A DNA stretch of 64,000 nt from an uncultured Flavobacteriales bacterium (lineage in GTDB: Bacteria > Bacteroidota > Bacteroidia > Flavobacteriales_E > Vicingaceae). Where the stretch lies: contig CALCHN010000044.1 in the NCBI GenBank assembly GCA_937901255.1, positions 1 through 64,000 of the forward strand, in the 5' to 3' direction. Shown piece by piece: positions 24,893 through 34,811 of the stretch (position 1 is its first letter; every line of letters begins with the position of its first letter). The notes beneath the pieces were generated by a model. The model was not told where the DNA came from, searched no databases, and worked only from the letters and a program-made list of their open reading frames with translations. The position numbers and the translations under genes are program-made.

Positions 24893-27800
24893 ATGTTATT
24901 TATTGCAGCATTTGTTGTGCTGGTAGCTGTTTTTCTTTCATTGACGGTTTATAACAATGCATTTCAAACTTTTTTAGTAAAAAAATACCTGAATCATTTA
25001 TCAAAAGAATTAAACACTACTATTAGTGTTGAAAATGTTCAAGTTTCATTCTTTAATAATTTAAAAATTAATCAATTATATGTTGAAGATTTGCAAAACG
25101 ATACCCTTTTTTATGCCAACGAAATTGAAGCTAAAATTGGTGTGTTTTCATTAGGAAATAACAAAATTGATATTAAGTCCATCACTTTAAAAGAACCATT
25201 TTTTAACTTACATCATCATCAAGATAGTGTGCGTAATAATTTATTTTTTATAGTTGATTATTTTTCAACAAACGAACCTAAAGATACAACAGCTTTAAAA
25301 TGGGAAGTTAAATTTAATGATGTTGACATCACAAAAGGTAAATTTATTTATCACAATAATAGAGTAGAACCAGTTGGGTACGGAGTAGATTATCAACACG
25401 TTGAAATTACTTACTTAAGCACAAAGTTGAAAGAAATAGATTTTATCCCTAATGGTGTAGCAACTGAAATTTACAACATGAGTTTTTATGAGAAATCTGG
25501 TTTTCAGTTAGACGATTTAACTACCAATTTTGCTATTTCTGATAAAGGAATTTATGCAGAAAAAATGTTATTAAAGACTCCTAATTCTGTTATAAATGGC
25601 GATGTAGCTTTTGCAACAGATAGCTTTGCCGATTTATCTGAATTTATTACCAATGTTGATATAGAATCACATTTTGATTCATCTAAAGTAAGTTTTAGAG
25701 ACATCTGTTTTTTTACCAAAGAATTAGATTGTTTAAACAAATATGTTATGTTAGATGGGGATGTAAGAGGAAGAATAGATAAATTAAAAGGAAGAAACCT
25801 TTCCATAACAACTGATGACGGCACTTATTTTAGTGGAAATACTGATATTAGTGGCATCCCAAAGACGGAAGAGATTTTTATTTACCTAGATATAAAATCT
25901 TTAATTACTTCTAAAAACAGATTAGAACAAATCCCTTTATATCCTTTTGTTAGTGAAACATTTTTACAACTACCAGACAACTTGAAACACCTTGGAAATA
26001 TTAATTTTAAAGGTAAAGTATCAGGTTTTTTAAACGATTTTGTTGCTTATGGAAACTTTAGCACCGCTTTAGGAAATATCCATACCGATTTAGCTTTAAA
26101 GATGAAACCAGATAAAACGTTTTATTCAGGAAAAATAAGTACCCGTAGTTTTCATTTAGGAAAGTTTTTTGAGGCACAAAATCAGATTGGAAAAATAGCG
26201 TTAAACACTAAAATAGTAGGAAGTGGATTTTCGCTGAAAGACATTGATGCCAAACTAACAGGGAATATAAATCAAATTGAACTTAAAGGATATCCTTATA
26301 CCAATATAAAAGTGGATGGAAAATTTAAAAATGAAATTTTTGAAGGTTTTTTGGATGTGAAAGACGAAAATTTAACCTTTAATTTTAACGGAAATGTAGA
26401 TTTTTCAGGAGAGTTGCCTCATTTACAGTTTGTATCTGAAATAAAAGAAGCCAAACTAGCTAAGCTAAATTTTATAGAGACGAAAGAAAAAATGAATACT
26501 CGCTTTTCTACAGATGTTAAAATAGATTTAATAGGAAGCAACATAGATAATATTGTTGGCGAAATTGAAATGCACAACACCAATTATATTGATAAACTAG
26601 ATACTATTTTTATCCCGAACACCTACCTAAAAGCTACTAAAACTAATGGTTCAAAAACTATTCAGTTAAATTCAGATTTTGCTACTATGGAAGTAAGTGG
26701 AAATTACCAATTTACCGACTTTAGGGCTGTTGTAAACAACTTGATTTATACTTATTTGCCTTCTCAAAACAAAGAAATTTATACACCACAAAAAGTAACT
26801 AACAATTTTAATTTTAGTGCCACTATTTTAAATACAGACATTTTAACCAAATTGTTTTTTAATGACATAAGATTTGGTCCGAACACAAGTGTAGTTGGAG
26901 AGTATAATTCTGAAGCCAACCATTTGGTTGTTACTGGAACAGCAGATAGTGTAAAAGCTTATGGAAATAAATTTGAAGCTATAAACCTAAGCGGAAAAGC
27001 AAACAATACTCAGTTGCAAGTAGATGTTGATATTGAAAAAGTGTTGGTATTTAATGTAGATAGCTTGTTTATGAATGATTTTAAACTTAAAGGATTATTA
27101 CGACAAGATAGCTTAATTACAGACATAACTTGGTTAAACGATTCATTAAGCGGAAGACCTTTAGACGCATCTTTAAATAACATTACCTATTTCCAAACAG
27201 AACAAATTACCAGTAGTTTTAGTAATGCTTTTATTTATTTAGATAATTTACAGTGGCAACTGTCAGAAGGAAATAGAATTGTTATAGATTCTAATAGCAT
27301 AGGTATAGCTAACTTTAGGTTTGCTAATGAAAATCAAAAATTAGTAGTGGATGGAACTATTAGTGACGACAATAGTAAACAACAAATGGATGTGATGTTC
27401 GAAAATTTTAATTTAGGATTATTTAAGTCATTAATTCCTAAAAATGTAGCTAAATTAGAAGGCGTATTTAATGGAGTAGCTTCACTAAAAAAATTAAACA
27501 ACGAACTACTATTTACCTCCGATTTAAACATAAATAATTTTAAGTTAAACGATTATTTAATCGGTCAAGGAAACATAAAATCTAAATGGATAACCGAAAA
27601 AGAAGCCCTAAATGTTGATGCAAAATTCTTTAACGAAAGAATGCCTTCTATTATAGTGTATGGAAATTATTATCCAAATAAATCTGTTGAAGACAATTTA
27701 GATTTTTTAATAACCTTAAACCAAACCGAACTTAGTATTTTAGATGCTTATGTAAAAGATTATGTAACCGATTTAGATGGCAAAGCTACTGCTAACATTA

Positions 27801-29362
27801 AGGTTAAAGGAAGTATGAAAGCTCCAGAATTAGAAGGTAAAATTAGCCTTATAGGTACAAGTGGAACGGTTAATTACTTAAAAACTAAATACAATGTACC
27901 ATCACTTTTAATAAACGTTACTCCTGATATGATTGCGTTTGATAATGCACTTTTTTTGGATGAAAGAAAAAATAAAGCCTTTGGTACAGCAACCTTGTTT
28001 CATGATAACTTTAAAAACTTCAGTTTCGATTTAGGCATGCGTTTAGAAGATTTTATGGTGCTAAATACAAACAGACTAGATAATCCCGATTATTACGGAA
28101 TTGCTTTTGCTAGCGGTGTTGTTGGGATTAATTATGATCAATATACCTCTAAAACAGGAATAGAAGCAAACATCACCACATCAAAAAACACCATATTTAA
28201 TATACCACTTGATGGTAATGAAGAAATTGAAGAAAATAGTTACATTACTTTTGTTACTAAAATAGATTCTTCCGTTTTAGCTAATAAAGTTGAAGAAGAA
28301 GAAGTAGATTTATCAAACTTTTTTATGAGTTTTGATTTAAAGGTTACTGATGATGCTGAAGTAAGACTGATTTTTGATGAAAAAATTGGAGACATCATGA
28401 AAAGTAGAGGGAATGGTAATTTAAAATTAGAAATTAATTCAGCTGGAGATTTTTCTATTTTTGGTGATTATGTTGTTAAAAGTGGAGATTACTTATTTAC
28501 ACTTCAAAATGTAATTAATAAAAGATTTAACCTTCTCGAAGGAGGTATTATTAAATGGAATGGAGATCCATTAGACGCACAACTAGATGTTAGTACATCT
28601 TACAGAACAAGAGCAAGATTGTATGATTTGTTAATGAATATAGATACTTCTGATGTGCTGAAAAAAAGAATTCCAGTTGACTTAGTATTGCACATGAAAA
28701 ATTCTTTATTAGCACCAGACATTAACTTTGATATTGTTTTGCCTACAGCAGATGAAGACACCAAAAGCAAGGTAAAAAGTGTGTTGTATGTTAGTAGTCA
28801 GGAAGAAAATATTCAGGAGCTTAACCGACAAGTATTTTCTTTATTAGTACTAAACAGGTTTTTACCACCACCAGGAGCAGACGGTGTTGCAGGTAACGCA
28901 GGTCTTGAAAAAACAGCTACAAGTGAACTGTTATCAAATCAATTAAGTAATTGGCTCTCTAAAATTAGTAATGAGTTTGATATAGGTGTAAATTATCGTC
29001 CTGGAGATGAAATTTCTCCACAAGAGTTTGAAGTGGCACTTTCTACACAATTACTAAACGATAGGTTAATTATAGATTCTAACTTTGGAATTGCCGATAG
29101 GCAAAATGGTTCTACAGCAAATCAAAATACGAATAACCTTATTGGTGATGTGGTGTTGGAGTATAAAATCTCAAAAGACGGAAAGCTAAGGGTAAAAGCA
29201 TTTAATAAATCCAATCAGTTTTCGTTGTTAGAAATAAATAGTCCCTATACACAGGGTGTGGGTATTTCTTATAAAGAAGAGTTTGATACTATAGGCGAGT
29301 TTTTTAGATCGTTTTATAGTCTTTTTCAAAGAAGAACTAAAAAGCAAACAGCGAATGATTAA
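24893..29362 (+). CDS. tamB: TamB-like translocation and assembly module protein (DUF490)
   Basis: A 1489-residue AsmA/TamB-type protein anchored in the inner membrane by one N-terminal helix (about 1-22) and spanning the periplasm as a long beta-rich groove. Family members help outer-membrane protein assembly or phospholipid transport. The C-terminal DUF490 domain (about 1150-1480) shows the diagnostic order: GDYLFTLQNVINKRF, GGIIKWNGDPLDAQLDVSTSY, IPVDLVLHMKNSL, and LDVSTQ-like FEVALSTQLLNDRLIIDSNFG. The first ATG lies at the start of the hydrophobic helix; the 16 preceding in-frame codons encode a basic stretch but have no ATG, GTG or TTG, so the true start is uncertain. tsaD is divergent. 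Confidence 0.9.
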   Translation: MLFIAAFVVLVAVFLSLTVYNNAFQTFLVKKYLNHLSKELNTTISVENVQVSFFNNLKINQLYVEDLQNDTLFYANEIEAKIGVFSLGNNKIDIKSITLKEPFFNLHHHQDSVRNNLFFIVDYFSTNEPKDTTALKWEVKFNDVDITKGKFIYHNNRVEPVGYGVDYQHVEITYLSTKLKEIDFIPNGVATEIYNMSFYEKSGFQLDDLTTNFAISDKGIYAEKMLLKTPNSVINGDVAFATDSFADLSEFITNVDIESHFDSSKVSFRDICFFTKELDCLNKYVMLDGDVRGRIDKLKGRNLSITTDDGTYFSGNTDISGIPKTEEIFIYLDIKSLITSKNRLEQIPLYPFVSETFLQLPDNLKHLGNINFKGKVSGFLNDFVAYGNFSTALGNIHTDLALKMKPDKTFYSGKISTRSFHLGKFFEAQNQIGKIALNTKIVGSGFSLKDIDAKLTGNINQIELKGYPYTNIKVDGKFKNEIFEGFLDVKDENLTFNFNGNVDFSGELPHLQFVSEIKEAKLAKLNFIETKEKMNTRFSTDVKIDLIGSNIDNIVGEIEMHNTNYIDKLDTIFIPNTYLKATKTNGSKTIQLNSDFATMEVSGNYQFTDFRAVVNNLIYTYLPSQNKEIYTPQKVTNNFNFSATILNTDILTKLFFNDIRFGPNTSVVGEYNSEANHLVVTGTADSVKAYGNKFEAINLSGKANNTQLQVDVDIEKVLVFNVDSLFMNDFKLKGLLRQDSLITDITWLNDSLSGRPLDASLNNITYFQTEQITSSFSNAFIYLDNLQWQLSEGNRIVIDSNSIGIANFRFANENQKLVVDGTISDDNSKQQMDVMFENFNLGLFKSLIPKNVAKLEGVFNGVASLKKLNNELLFTSDLNINNFKLNDYLIGQGNIKSKWITEKEALNVDAKFFNERMPSIIVYGNYYPNKSVEDNLDFLITLNQTELSILDAYVKDYVTDLDGKATANIKVKGSMKAPELEGKISLIGTSGTVNYLKTKYNVPSLLINVTPDMIAFDNALFLDERKNKAFGTATLFHDNFKNFSFDLGMRLEDFMVLNTNRLDNPDYYGIAFASGVVGINYDQYTSKTGIEANITTSKNTIFNIPLDGNEEIEENSYITFVTKIDSSVLANKVEEEEVDLSNFFMSFDLKVTDDAEVRLIFDEKIGDIMKSRGNGNLKLEINSAGDFSIFGDYVVKSGDYLFTLQNVINKRFNLLEGGIIKWNGDPLDAQLDVSTSYRTRARLYDLLMNIDTSDVLKKRIPVDLVLHMKNSLLAPDINFDIVLPTADEDTKSKVKSVLYVSSQEENIQELNRQVFSLLVLNRFLPPPGADGVAGNAGLEKTATSELLSNQLSNWLSKISNEFDIGVNYRPGDEISPQEFEVALSTQLLNDRLIIDSNFGIADRQNGSTANQNTNNLIGDVVLEYKISKDGKLRVKAFNKSNQFSLLEINSPYTQGVGISYKEEFDTIGEFFRSFYSLFQRRTKKQTAND

Positions 29363-29503
29363 AAAAAAAGCCTTTGAGAAGTAATTCCCAAAGACCTTTT
29401 TAAACCTAAAACTTTTAATTAAAAAACTAACAATCATTTCATTTCAACTATTGTGCCATGTTTTTTTAACAAATCTTAAGGCATCAATGAATTAAAAATT
29501 ATG

Positions 29504-29511
29504 TAATTTTA
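29504..29511 (+). promoter_or_regulatory. Possible -7 element of the small barrel-like gene
   Basis: TAATTTTA matches seven of eight positions of TAnnTTTG, 23 bases before the GTG start at 29534. Confidence 0.4.
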
Positions 29512-29533
29512 CCTCGATTCTTAAAAAACTATT

Positions 29534-30187
29534 GTGAAAAGCTTTTCTAAACATATTCTACTCACCACTTTTATATTGATGTTTGTGCTTGTTTTATCGG
29601 CTCAAACTAATAAGTCGGATAGCTTAATTTACAATCAGGGTGATGAATATGCAATTCCTTACGACTCTTTAAGTCCGATAGATAAATTAAATTATAATTT
29701 CAGATTTGGAGCAATGATAATGTCTAATGGAAGTTTTGGAACCTATTATAACCCATCAGTTACGTATCAACTTTCAAAAAAATGGAGTGTAAATGCGGGC
29801 GTTACTTATCAGAATGTAAGTGCCAATAATATGCCCATGCTAACAGATTTTGGTTACCAACCTTTTACAGGTAATATATCTCAGTTTTACGGTTATGTTG
29901 CAGCTAAGTACCAAATAGATGAAAGATGGGCAGTAGGAGGTTCTGTTTTTTATAATGCCATTACTTTTAATAATCCTTATTACGCATATTCTAACAACAA
30001 CATTTCTCCAATGGATAGAGTAGGTTACTCTGGCTTTGTACAATATAAATCTCCTAGTGGTTTTACTATTACTGGCGAAGTTAGAGTAAACGATAGGTTT
30101 AATCCATACAACAGATTTGGAGGTTTTAACTCCGGTATTGGAGCAGGTTTCGACAATAGCTTTGGCTCCCCATTTTCTACTTGGTAG
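29534..30187 (+). CDS. Outer-membrane-type protein of unknown function
   Basis: A 217-residue exported protein. A signal peptide (about 1-23, LSAQ cleavage) precedes alternating strands rich in Tyr, Gly and Asn, with pairs such as NPSVTYQLSKKWSVNAGVTY and FYGYVAAKYQIDERWAVGGSVFYN that look like transmembrane beta-hairpins. It is short for a full barrel: perhaps eight strands. I recognise no specific family; similar small proteins are abundant in this phylum. It starts with GTG at 29534; no in-frame ATG precedes the signal peptide. It stands alone between tamB and valS. Confidence 0.75.
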   Translation: MKSFSKHILLTTFILMFVLVLSAQTNKSDSLIYNQGDEYAIPYDSLSPIDKLNYNFRFGAMIMSNGSFGTYYNPSVTYQLSKKWSVNAGVTYQNVSANNMPMLTDFGYQPFTGNISQFYGYVAAKYQIDERWAVGGSVFYNAITFNNPYYAYSNNNISPMDRVGYSGFVQYKSPSGFTITGEVRVNDRFNPYNRFGGFNSGIGAGFDNSFGSPFSTW

Positions 30188-30269
30188 AGGTTCAGATTTA
30201 AATTTCTTTGCTTAAGGTTTTTTTTATCACGAATATCACAATGTGATTAGAATTAAATATTCTTTTAAA

Positions 30270-30297
30270 AGTTTAGTTTTTAATAAACTATTTTTTT
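30270..30297 (+). terminator. Weak hairpin terminator candidate before valS
   Basis: A six-base stem AGTTTA (30270-30275) pairs with TAAACT (30284-30289) and is followed by ATTTTTTT. It may end the transcript of the outer-membrane-type gene. Confidence 0.45.
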
Positions 30298-30361
30298 ACA
30301 TTGTAGATTTTAACTGGATTAGCTAGCTTTTGCTTTATTTTCTAATTCTCCAAAATTCCAC

Positions 30362-30392
30362 TTTGCTGTTGTTAATCTTTAACGTAATTTTA
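30362..30392 (+). promoter_or_regulatory. Bacteroidota-type promoter of valS
   Basis: TTTG (30362-30365) and TAATTTTA (30385-30392, seven of eight consensus positions) are separated by 19 bases, with the valS ATG 27 bases further on. Confidence 0.6.
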
Positions 30393-30418
30393 CGGCTCAA
30401 TTTTTAATTTTTTTATTA

Positions 30419-33046
30419 ATGAGCATCAACAATAAATACAATCCTACCGATATTGAAAAAAAATGGTACGACTACTGGATGAAAAACGATTTTTTCAGCT
30501 CAGTACCTGATGAAAGAGAACCCTACACAATTGTAATTCCTCCACCAAACGTAACTGGAGTTTTACACATGGGGCACATGCTTAACAATACCATTCAGGA
30601 TGTATTAATTCGTAGAGCCAGAATGTTGGGCTACAATGCTTGTTGGGTGCCAGGTACCGACCATGCTTCTATTGCTACCGAAACGAAAGTAGTAAACTTG
30701 TTGAGAGAGCAAGGGATTAATAAAAGAGATATTGGCAGAGAAAAATTCTTAGAACACGCTTTTGAGTGGAAAGAAAAATACGGAGGAATTATTTTAGACC
30801 AGTTAAAACGTTTAGGAGCCAGCTGTGACTGGAAGCGAACTCGTTTTACCATGGAACCCAAATTATCGGATGCAGTAATTCAATCGTTTGTAGAGTTGTA
30901 TAACAAAGGATACATTTATAAAGATTGGAAGATAGTAAACTGGGACCCTAAAGCCCAAACAACGCTTTCTAACGAGGAGGTTATCCGAAAAGAAGTAAAC
31001 TCCAACCTATATTATGTAAAGTATAAAATTGTTGGTGAAGAAGGTTATGTAACTGTTGCTACCACTCGTCCGGAAACCATTATGGGCGATGTGGCTATTT
31101 GTGTGCACCCCAAAGACGATAGGTATTTTCATTTACATGGAAAGAAAGTAATTGTTCCCATGGTAAACCGTGAAGTACCTATTATTTGCGATGATTATAT
31201 TGACAGAGAATTTGGTACAGGAATGCTAAAAGTTACTCCGGCACACGATATTAACGATTATGAAATTGGAATAAGACACGGCTTGGATGTGATAGACACC
31301 TTTAATGATGATGGCACTATCAGCGAAGCAGCAGGAATTTTTGTTGGAGAGGATAGATTTGTGGTACGTAAAAAAGCGGCTGCCTTATTGCAAGAACAAG
31401 GTTTGCTGGAAAAAACAGAACAAATTACCAACAATGTGGGGTATTCTGAAAGAAATCCTGATACGGTGGTAGAACCAAAATTATCTTTACAATGGTTTGT
31501 AAAGATGGACGAAATGGTAAAGCCGGCATTGAAACACGTAATGAATGATGATATTCAGTTATTTCCGAAAAAATTTAAAAATGTTTACCAACATTGGTTA
31601 GAAAATATTAGAGATTGGCCAATTTCTCGTCAGTTGTGGTGGGGACAGCAAATTCCGGCTTTTTATTACAATGAGCAAAAAGATTTTGTAGTAGCATCTA
31701 CCAAAGAAGCAGCTTTACAATTGGCTAAAGAAAAATCGGGAAACAACAGTTTAACAGAAAATGATTTAATACAAGATGAAGATGTGTTAGATACGTGGTT
31801 TTCATCATGGTTGTGGCCTATTTCTGTGTTTGATGGTTTTGAAGAAAATTCACCGGATTTCGATTATTATTATCCTACCAATGTATTGGTAACGGGTTGG
31901 GATATTATTTTCTTTTGGGTAGCTCGAATGATTTTTGCGGGCTATGAGTTTAAAAACGAAAAACCCTTTAAGGATGTTTATTTTACTGGTATGGTAAGAG
32001 ATAAGCAACGCAGAAAAATGAGTAAATCCTTAGGGAATTCGCCCGATGCGTTGGAGTTAATAGATAAATATGGAGCTGATGGTGTTCGTTTTGGAATGTT
32101 GTCGTGTGCCGCTGCGGGCAACGATTTATTGTTTGATGAAGCATTGTGCGACCAAGGAAGTAAATTTTCTACTAAAATGTGGAATGCTTTCCGATTGGTA
32201 AAAGGATGGGAGGTAAACAAAACATTGGAGCAACCCGAAAGTGCTAAGGTGGCTATTAATTGGTTTGAGTCTAAATTAAATACTACCATCAAAGAAATAG
32301 AGGATAATTTCTCAAAATATCGTTTATCGGATGCGTTGATGAGTACGTATAAATTGATATGGAACGACTTCTGCTCTTGGTATTTAGAAAGTGTAAAACC
32401 CGATTATCAACAACCAATCGACCAAAAAACATTAGAAACAACCATCTATTTCTTTGAAGAATTGTTAAAAATCTTGCATCCTTTTATGCCTTTTGTTACG
32501 GAAGAATTGTGGCAAAATTTAGATGAAAGAAAAGATGGAGAAACCATTATGTTGCTCGATTTTCCTGAAGCAGATACCATTGACGAAGAAATATTGACCA
32601 ATTTTGATTATGCCACCAATGTTATTACTGAAATCAGAAATTTTAGAAAATCTAAAAACATTGCCAACAAAGATAAGCTGGAGTTGAAAGTGAAATTAAA
32701 CGAAGGCGTTGATCAATCAATGGATGCCATTATTTCAAAACTTACCAACTTATCTGAATTGTCTTATGTTGAAGATAAAGTAGAAGGAACTTATTCTTTT
32801 GTGGTAAAATCTAATGAATATTTTATACCTTTAGCAGGAAATGTAGATGTAGATGCTGAGCTAGAAAAAATTAAAACAGAGTTGGAATATGCTAAAGGCT
32901 TGTTGGCAATTGTGGATAAAAAATTAGCCAACGAAAAATTTGTTAATGGAGCTCCAGAGCAAGTGGTAGCAGCAGAAAAAAAGAAAAAAGCTGACGCTGA
33001 AGCAAAAATTAAAGTGTTGGAAGAGCAATTAATGAGTTTAAAATAA
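30419..33046 (+). CDS. valS: Valyl-tRNA synthetase
   Basis: Charges tRNA-Val, a class I synthetase of 875 residues, the normal size. The HIGH motif appears as HMGHM (near 46-50, in PNVTGVLHMGHML), the editing domain lies near 175-330 with TTRPETIMGD, and the KMSKS loop is intact (RKMSKSLGNSPD near 531-542). The anticodon-binding helices follow and the last 65 residues form the Lys/Glu-rich coiled-coil arm that contacts tRNA in ValRS. It starts with ATG at 30419 behind a recognisable promoter; no tRNA-dependent leader of the T-box type is visible. The BaeRF-like gene follows after 62 bases. Confidence 0.97.
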   Translation: MSINNKYNPTDIEKKWYDYWMKNDFFSSVPDEREPYTIVIPPPNVTGVLHMGHMLNNTIQDVLIRRARMLGYNACWVPGTDHASIATETKVVNLLREQGINKRDIGREKFLEHAFEWKEKYGGIILDQLKRLGASCDWKRTRFTMEPKLSDAVIQSFVELYNKGYIYKDWKIVNWDPKAQTTLSNEEVIRKEVNSNLYYVKYKIVGEEGYVTVATTRPETIMGDVAICVHPKDDRYFHLHGKKVIVPMVNREVPIICDDYIDREFGTGMLKVTPAHDINDYEIGIRHGLDVIDTFNDDGTISEAAGIFVGEDRFVVRKKAAALLQEQGLLEKTEQITNNVGYSERNPDTVVEPKLSLQWFVKMDEMVKPALKHVMNDDIQLFPKKFKNVYQHWLENIRDWPISRQLWWGQQIPAFYYNEQKDFVVASTKEAALQLAKEKSGNNSLTENDLIQDEDVLDTWFSSWLWPISVFDGFEENSPDFDYYYPTNVLVTGWDIIFFWVARMIFAGYEFKNEKPFKDVYFTGMVRDKQRRKMSKSLGNSPDALELIDKYGADGVRFGMLSCAAAGNDLLFDEALCDQGSKFSTKMWNAFRLVKGWEVNKTLEQPESAKVAINWFESKLNTTIKEIEDNFSKYRLSDALMSTYKLIWNDFCSWYLESVKPDYQQPIDQKTLETTIYFFEELLKILHPFMPFVTEELWQNLDERKDGETIMLLDFPEADTIDEEILTNFDYATNVITEIRNFRKSKNIANKDKLELKVKLNEGVDQSMDAIISKLTNLSELSYVEDKVEGTYSFVVKSNEYFIPLAGNVDVDAELEKIKTELEYAKGLLAIVDKKLANEKFVNGAPEQVVAAEKKKKADAEAKIKVLEEQLMSLK

Positions 33047-33108
33047 AAATTAACCAATTACTTATCCGAAAGCGGTACTTTTTAAACACTAATAAAACAA
33101 ATATAACT

Positions 33109-33513
33109 ATGGGAAAAACAGGAATTTGGATAGACTCCAAAAAAGCGTATATCGTAAGCCTTTCAGGTAGCGATGCTAATTTATCAGTAATAACATCAGA
33201 AATTGAAGGAGTAACCAGAATTGAAGGTGAAGGAAAAGAATATGGTAGATTTGGAGATCAATATGCTTCACTAGAAAATAAACAAGAAAACAGAAGAAAG
33301 CACGAAGTTGCTGAATATTTGGCTGAGATTATTGAAAATGTTAAAACAGCCGAAGAAATTGTTGTTTTTGGTCCTGCACAAATGAAAATTGAGTTGGAGA
33401 AACAAATAAAAGAAAATCAACCTTTAGCTAAAAAGCTGTTGGAAGTGGTAAGTGCCGATAGCATGACAGAAAATCAAATAGTTGCTTGGGTAAAAGATTA
33501 TTTTAAGGCGTAA
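33109..33513 (+). CDS. BaeRF/eRF1-domain-like small protein
   Basis: A 134-residue soluble protein beginning GIWIDSKKAYIVSL, which suggests the N-terminal strand of eRF1/Pelota-like (BaeRF) proteins; a second half with EEIVVFGPAQMKIELEKQI and a KKLLEVVSADSMTENQIVAWV segment fits the L7Ae-like domain of that superfamily. Such proteins are predicted to interact with ribosomes; host-attachment and translational machinery annotations exist for distant relatives. No GGQ motif is present, so it is not a peptide-releasing factor. It lies between valS and a dicarboxylate symporter on the same strand, with only 4 bases to the latter. Confidence 0.65.
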   Translation: MGKTGIWIDSKKAYIVSLSGSDANLSVITSEIEGVTRIEGEGKEYGRFGDQYASLENKQENRRKHEVAEYLAEIIENVKTAEEIVVFGPAQMKIELEKQIKENQPLAKKLLEVVSADSMTENQIVAWVKDYFKA

Positions 33514-33517
33514 ATAC

Positions 33518-34810
33518 GTGGAGTACCTTTCGTTAAATACCTTAAGTCATTATTTACAAAAACTAGTTTCTAGTAAGCTATGGGTTAAAGTATTAGTTGC
33601 TTTATCTTTAGGAGTAATAGTAGGAATAATGCTTAGTCCTAACTTTGGTTGGGTTTCAAAAGAGTTGAGTACCGTTATAGGTAATTGGCTTTCCTTACCG
33701 GGAAAATTATTTTTGAAGATGGTGCAGATGATAATGATTCCGCTAATTTTTACTTCAATAATTTCCGGAATTGTAGGTACTTCAGGAGAGCAGCTAAAGA
33801 AAATGGGAGTAAGGATATTACTCTACTTTATTTTTACTACAGCTGTTGCCATAAGTTTAGGGGTTTTATTAGTAAGCTTTTTTAAGCCCGGAGCATCTAT
33901 TTTTAGAAAAGGAGCTTTTAAATTATCAGAATCTCAAGTAAACCTGATAGATAATAACGGTACAAATTCTTTTTTTGATATTCCAAATGCTATAAGCAAT
34001 TTACTTCCTGAAAATCCTTTGGCATCAATGGTTTCAGGAGAAATGTTGAGCATCGTTATTTTTTCAATCATTATAGGAATAGCCATCACCCAATTAACTA
34101 AAAAAGAAGAAAATCCCATAACATCATTATTATATGCCGTTCAAGAAATTTGTATGACTATTGTTTCTTGGGCTATGCGTTTAGTGCCTTATGCTGTTTT
34201 TGGTTTAATTGCTCAATTAATATCGGGGATAGGATTAGATAGTTTGGCAGGCATAGGGTTTTATGTAGGAGTTGTAGTATTAGGATTAGCTATTTTACTT
34301 ATCTTTTATATGATGATGTTGGCTATTTTTGGAAGAACCAACCCTTTTACTTTTATGAAAAACATTGTTGATGTGCAATTATTGGCATTTTCAACAACAA
34401 GTTCGGCAGCTGTAATGCCATTATCTATTAAAACAGCCAACGAAAAATTAGGTATTTCGCCACAAATAAGCAATTTTATAGTTCCTATTGGTGCTACCAT
34501 TAATATGGATGGAACAGCTCTTTTTCAATGTGTAAGTACTATTTTTATTGCTCAGGCTTACGGAATAGAAATATCATTAGTAAACATTGGATTAATAATG
34601 GTAACTATTGTTGCCGCTTCTATAGGAACTCCATCTATTCCTGGAGGTGGAGTAGTGGTGTTAGCTTCAGTACTTCAGAGTGCTAATATTCCAACAGAAG
34701 GTATTGTAATTATAATAGGAGTAGAAAGAGTGCTTGGAATGTTCAGAACAGCCATAAATGTTACTGGAGATTTAACCGCCTGTGTATTATTTAATAGGTG
34801 GTTAAAGTAA
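33518..34810 (+). CDS. Dicarboxylate/amino acid:cation symporter (DAACS, GltP-like)
   Basis: A 430-residue inner-membrane transporter that takes up glutamate, aspartate or C4-dicarboxylates with Na+ or H+. It has eight membrane helices plus two re-entrant loops; the hallmark serine-rich loop STTSSAAVMPLS (near 289-300), the NMDGTA motif (near 329-334) and the second re-entrant loop with GTPSIPGGGVVVLASVL are all present. The frame begins with GTG at 33518, 4 bases after the previous stop; there is no ATG before the first helix. It converges with the thioesterase gene, with a 1-base gap between the stops. Confidence 0.93.
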   Translation: MEYLSLNTLSHYLQKLVSSKLWVKVLVALSLGVIVGIMLSPNFGWVSKELSTVIGNWLSLPGKLFLKMVQMIMIPLIFTSIISGIVGTSGEQLKKMGVRILLYFIFTTAVAISLGVLLVSFFKPGASIFRKGAFKLSESQVNLIDNNGTNSFFDIPNAISNLLPENPLASMVSGEMLSIVIFSIIIGIAITQLTKKEENPITSLLYAVQEICMTIVSWAMRLVPYAVFGLIAQLISGIGLDSLAGIGFYVGVVVLGLAILLIFYMMMLAIFGRTNPFTFMKNIVDVQLLAFSTTSSAAVMPLSIKTANEKLGISPQISNFIVPIGATINMDGTALFQCVSTIFIAQAYGIEISLVNIGLIMVTIVAASIGTPSIPGGGVVVLASVLQSANIPTEGIVIIIGVERVLGMFRTAINVTGDLTACVLFNRWLK

Positions 34811-34811
34811 A

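Noticed and set aside
29363..29403. Terminator after tamB
   Set aside because: AAGCCTTTG and CAAAGACCTT pair only over about five bases with mismatches, so I did not list it as a terminator.
33685..33885. Second plus-strand frame within the symporter gene
   Set aside because: Lies wholly inside the conserved symporter coding region in another frame.
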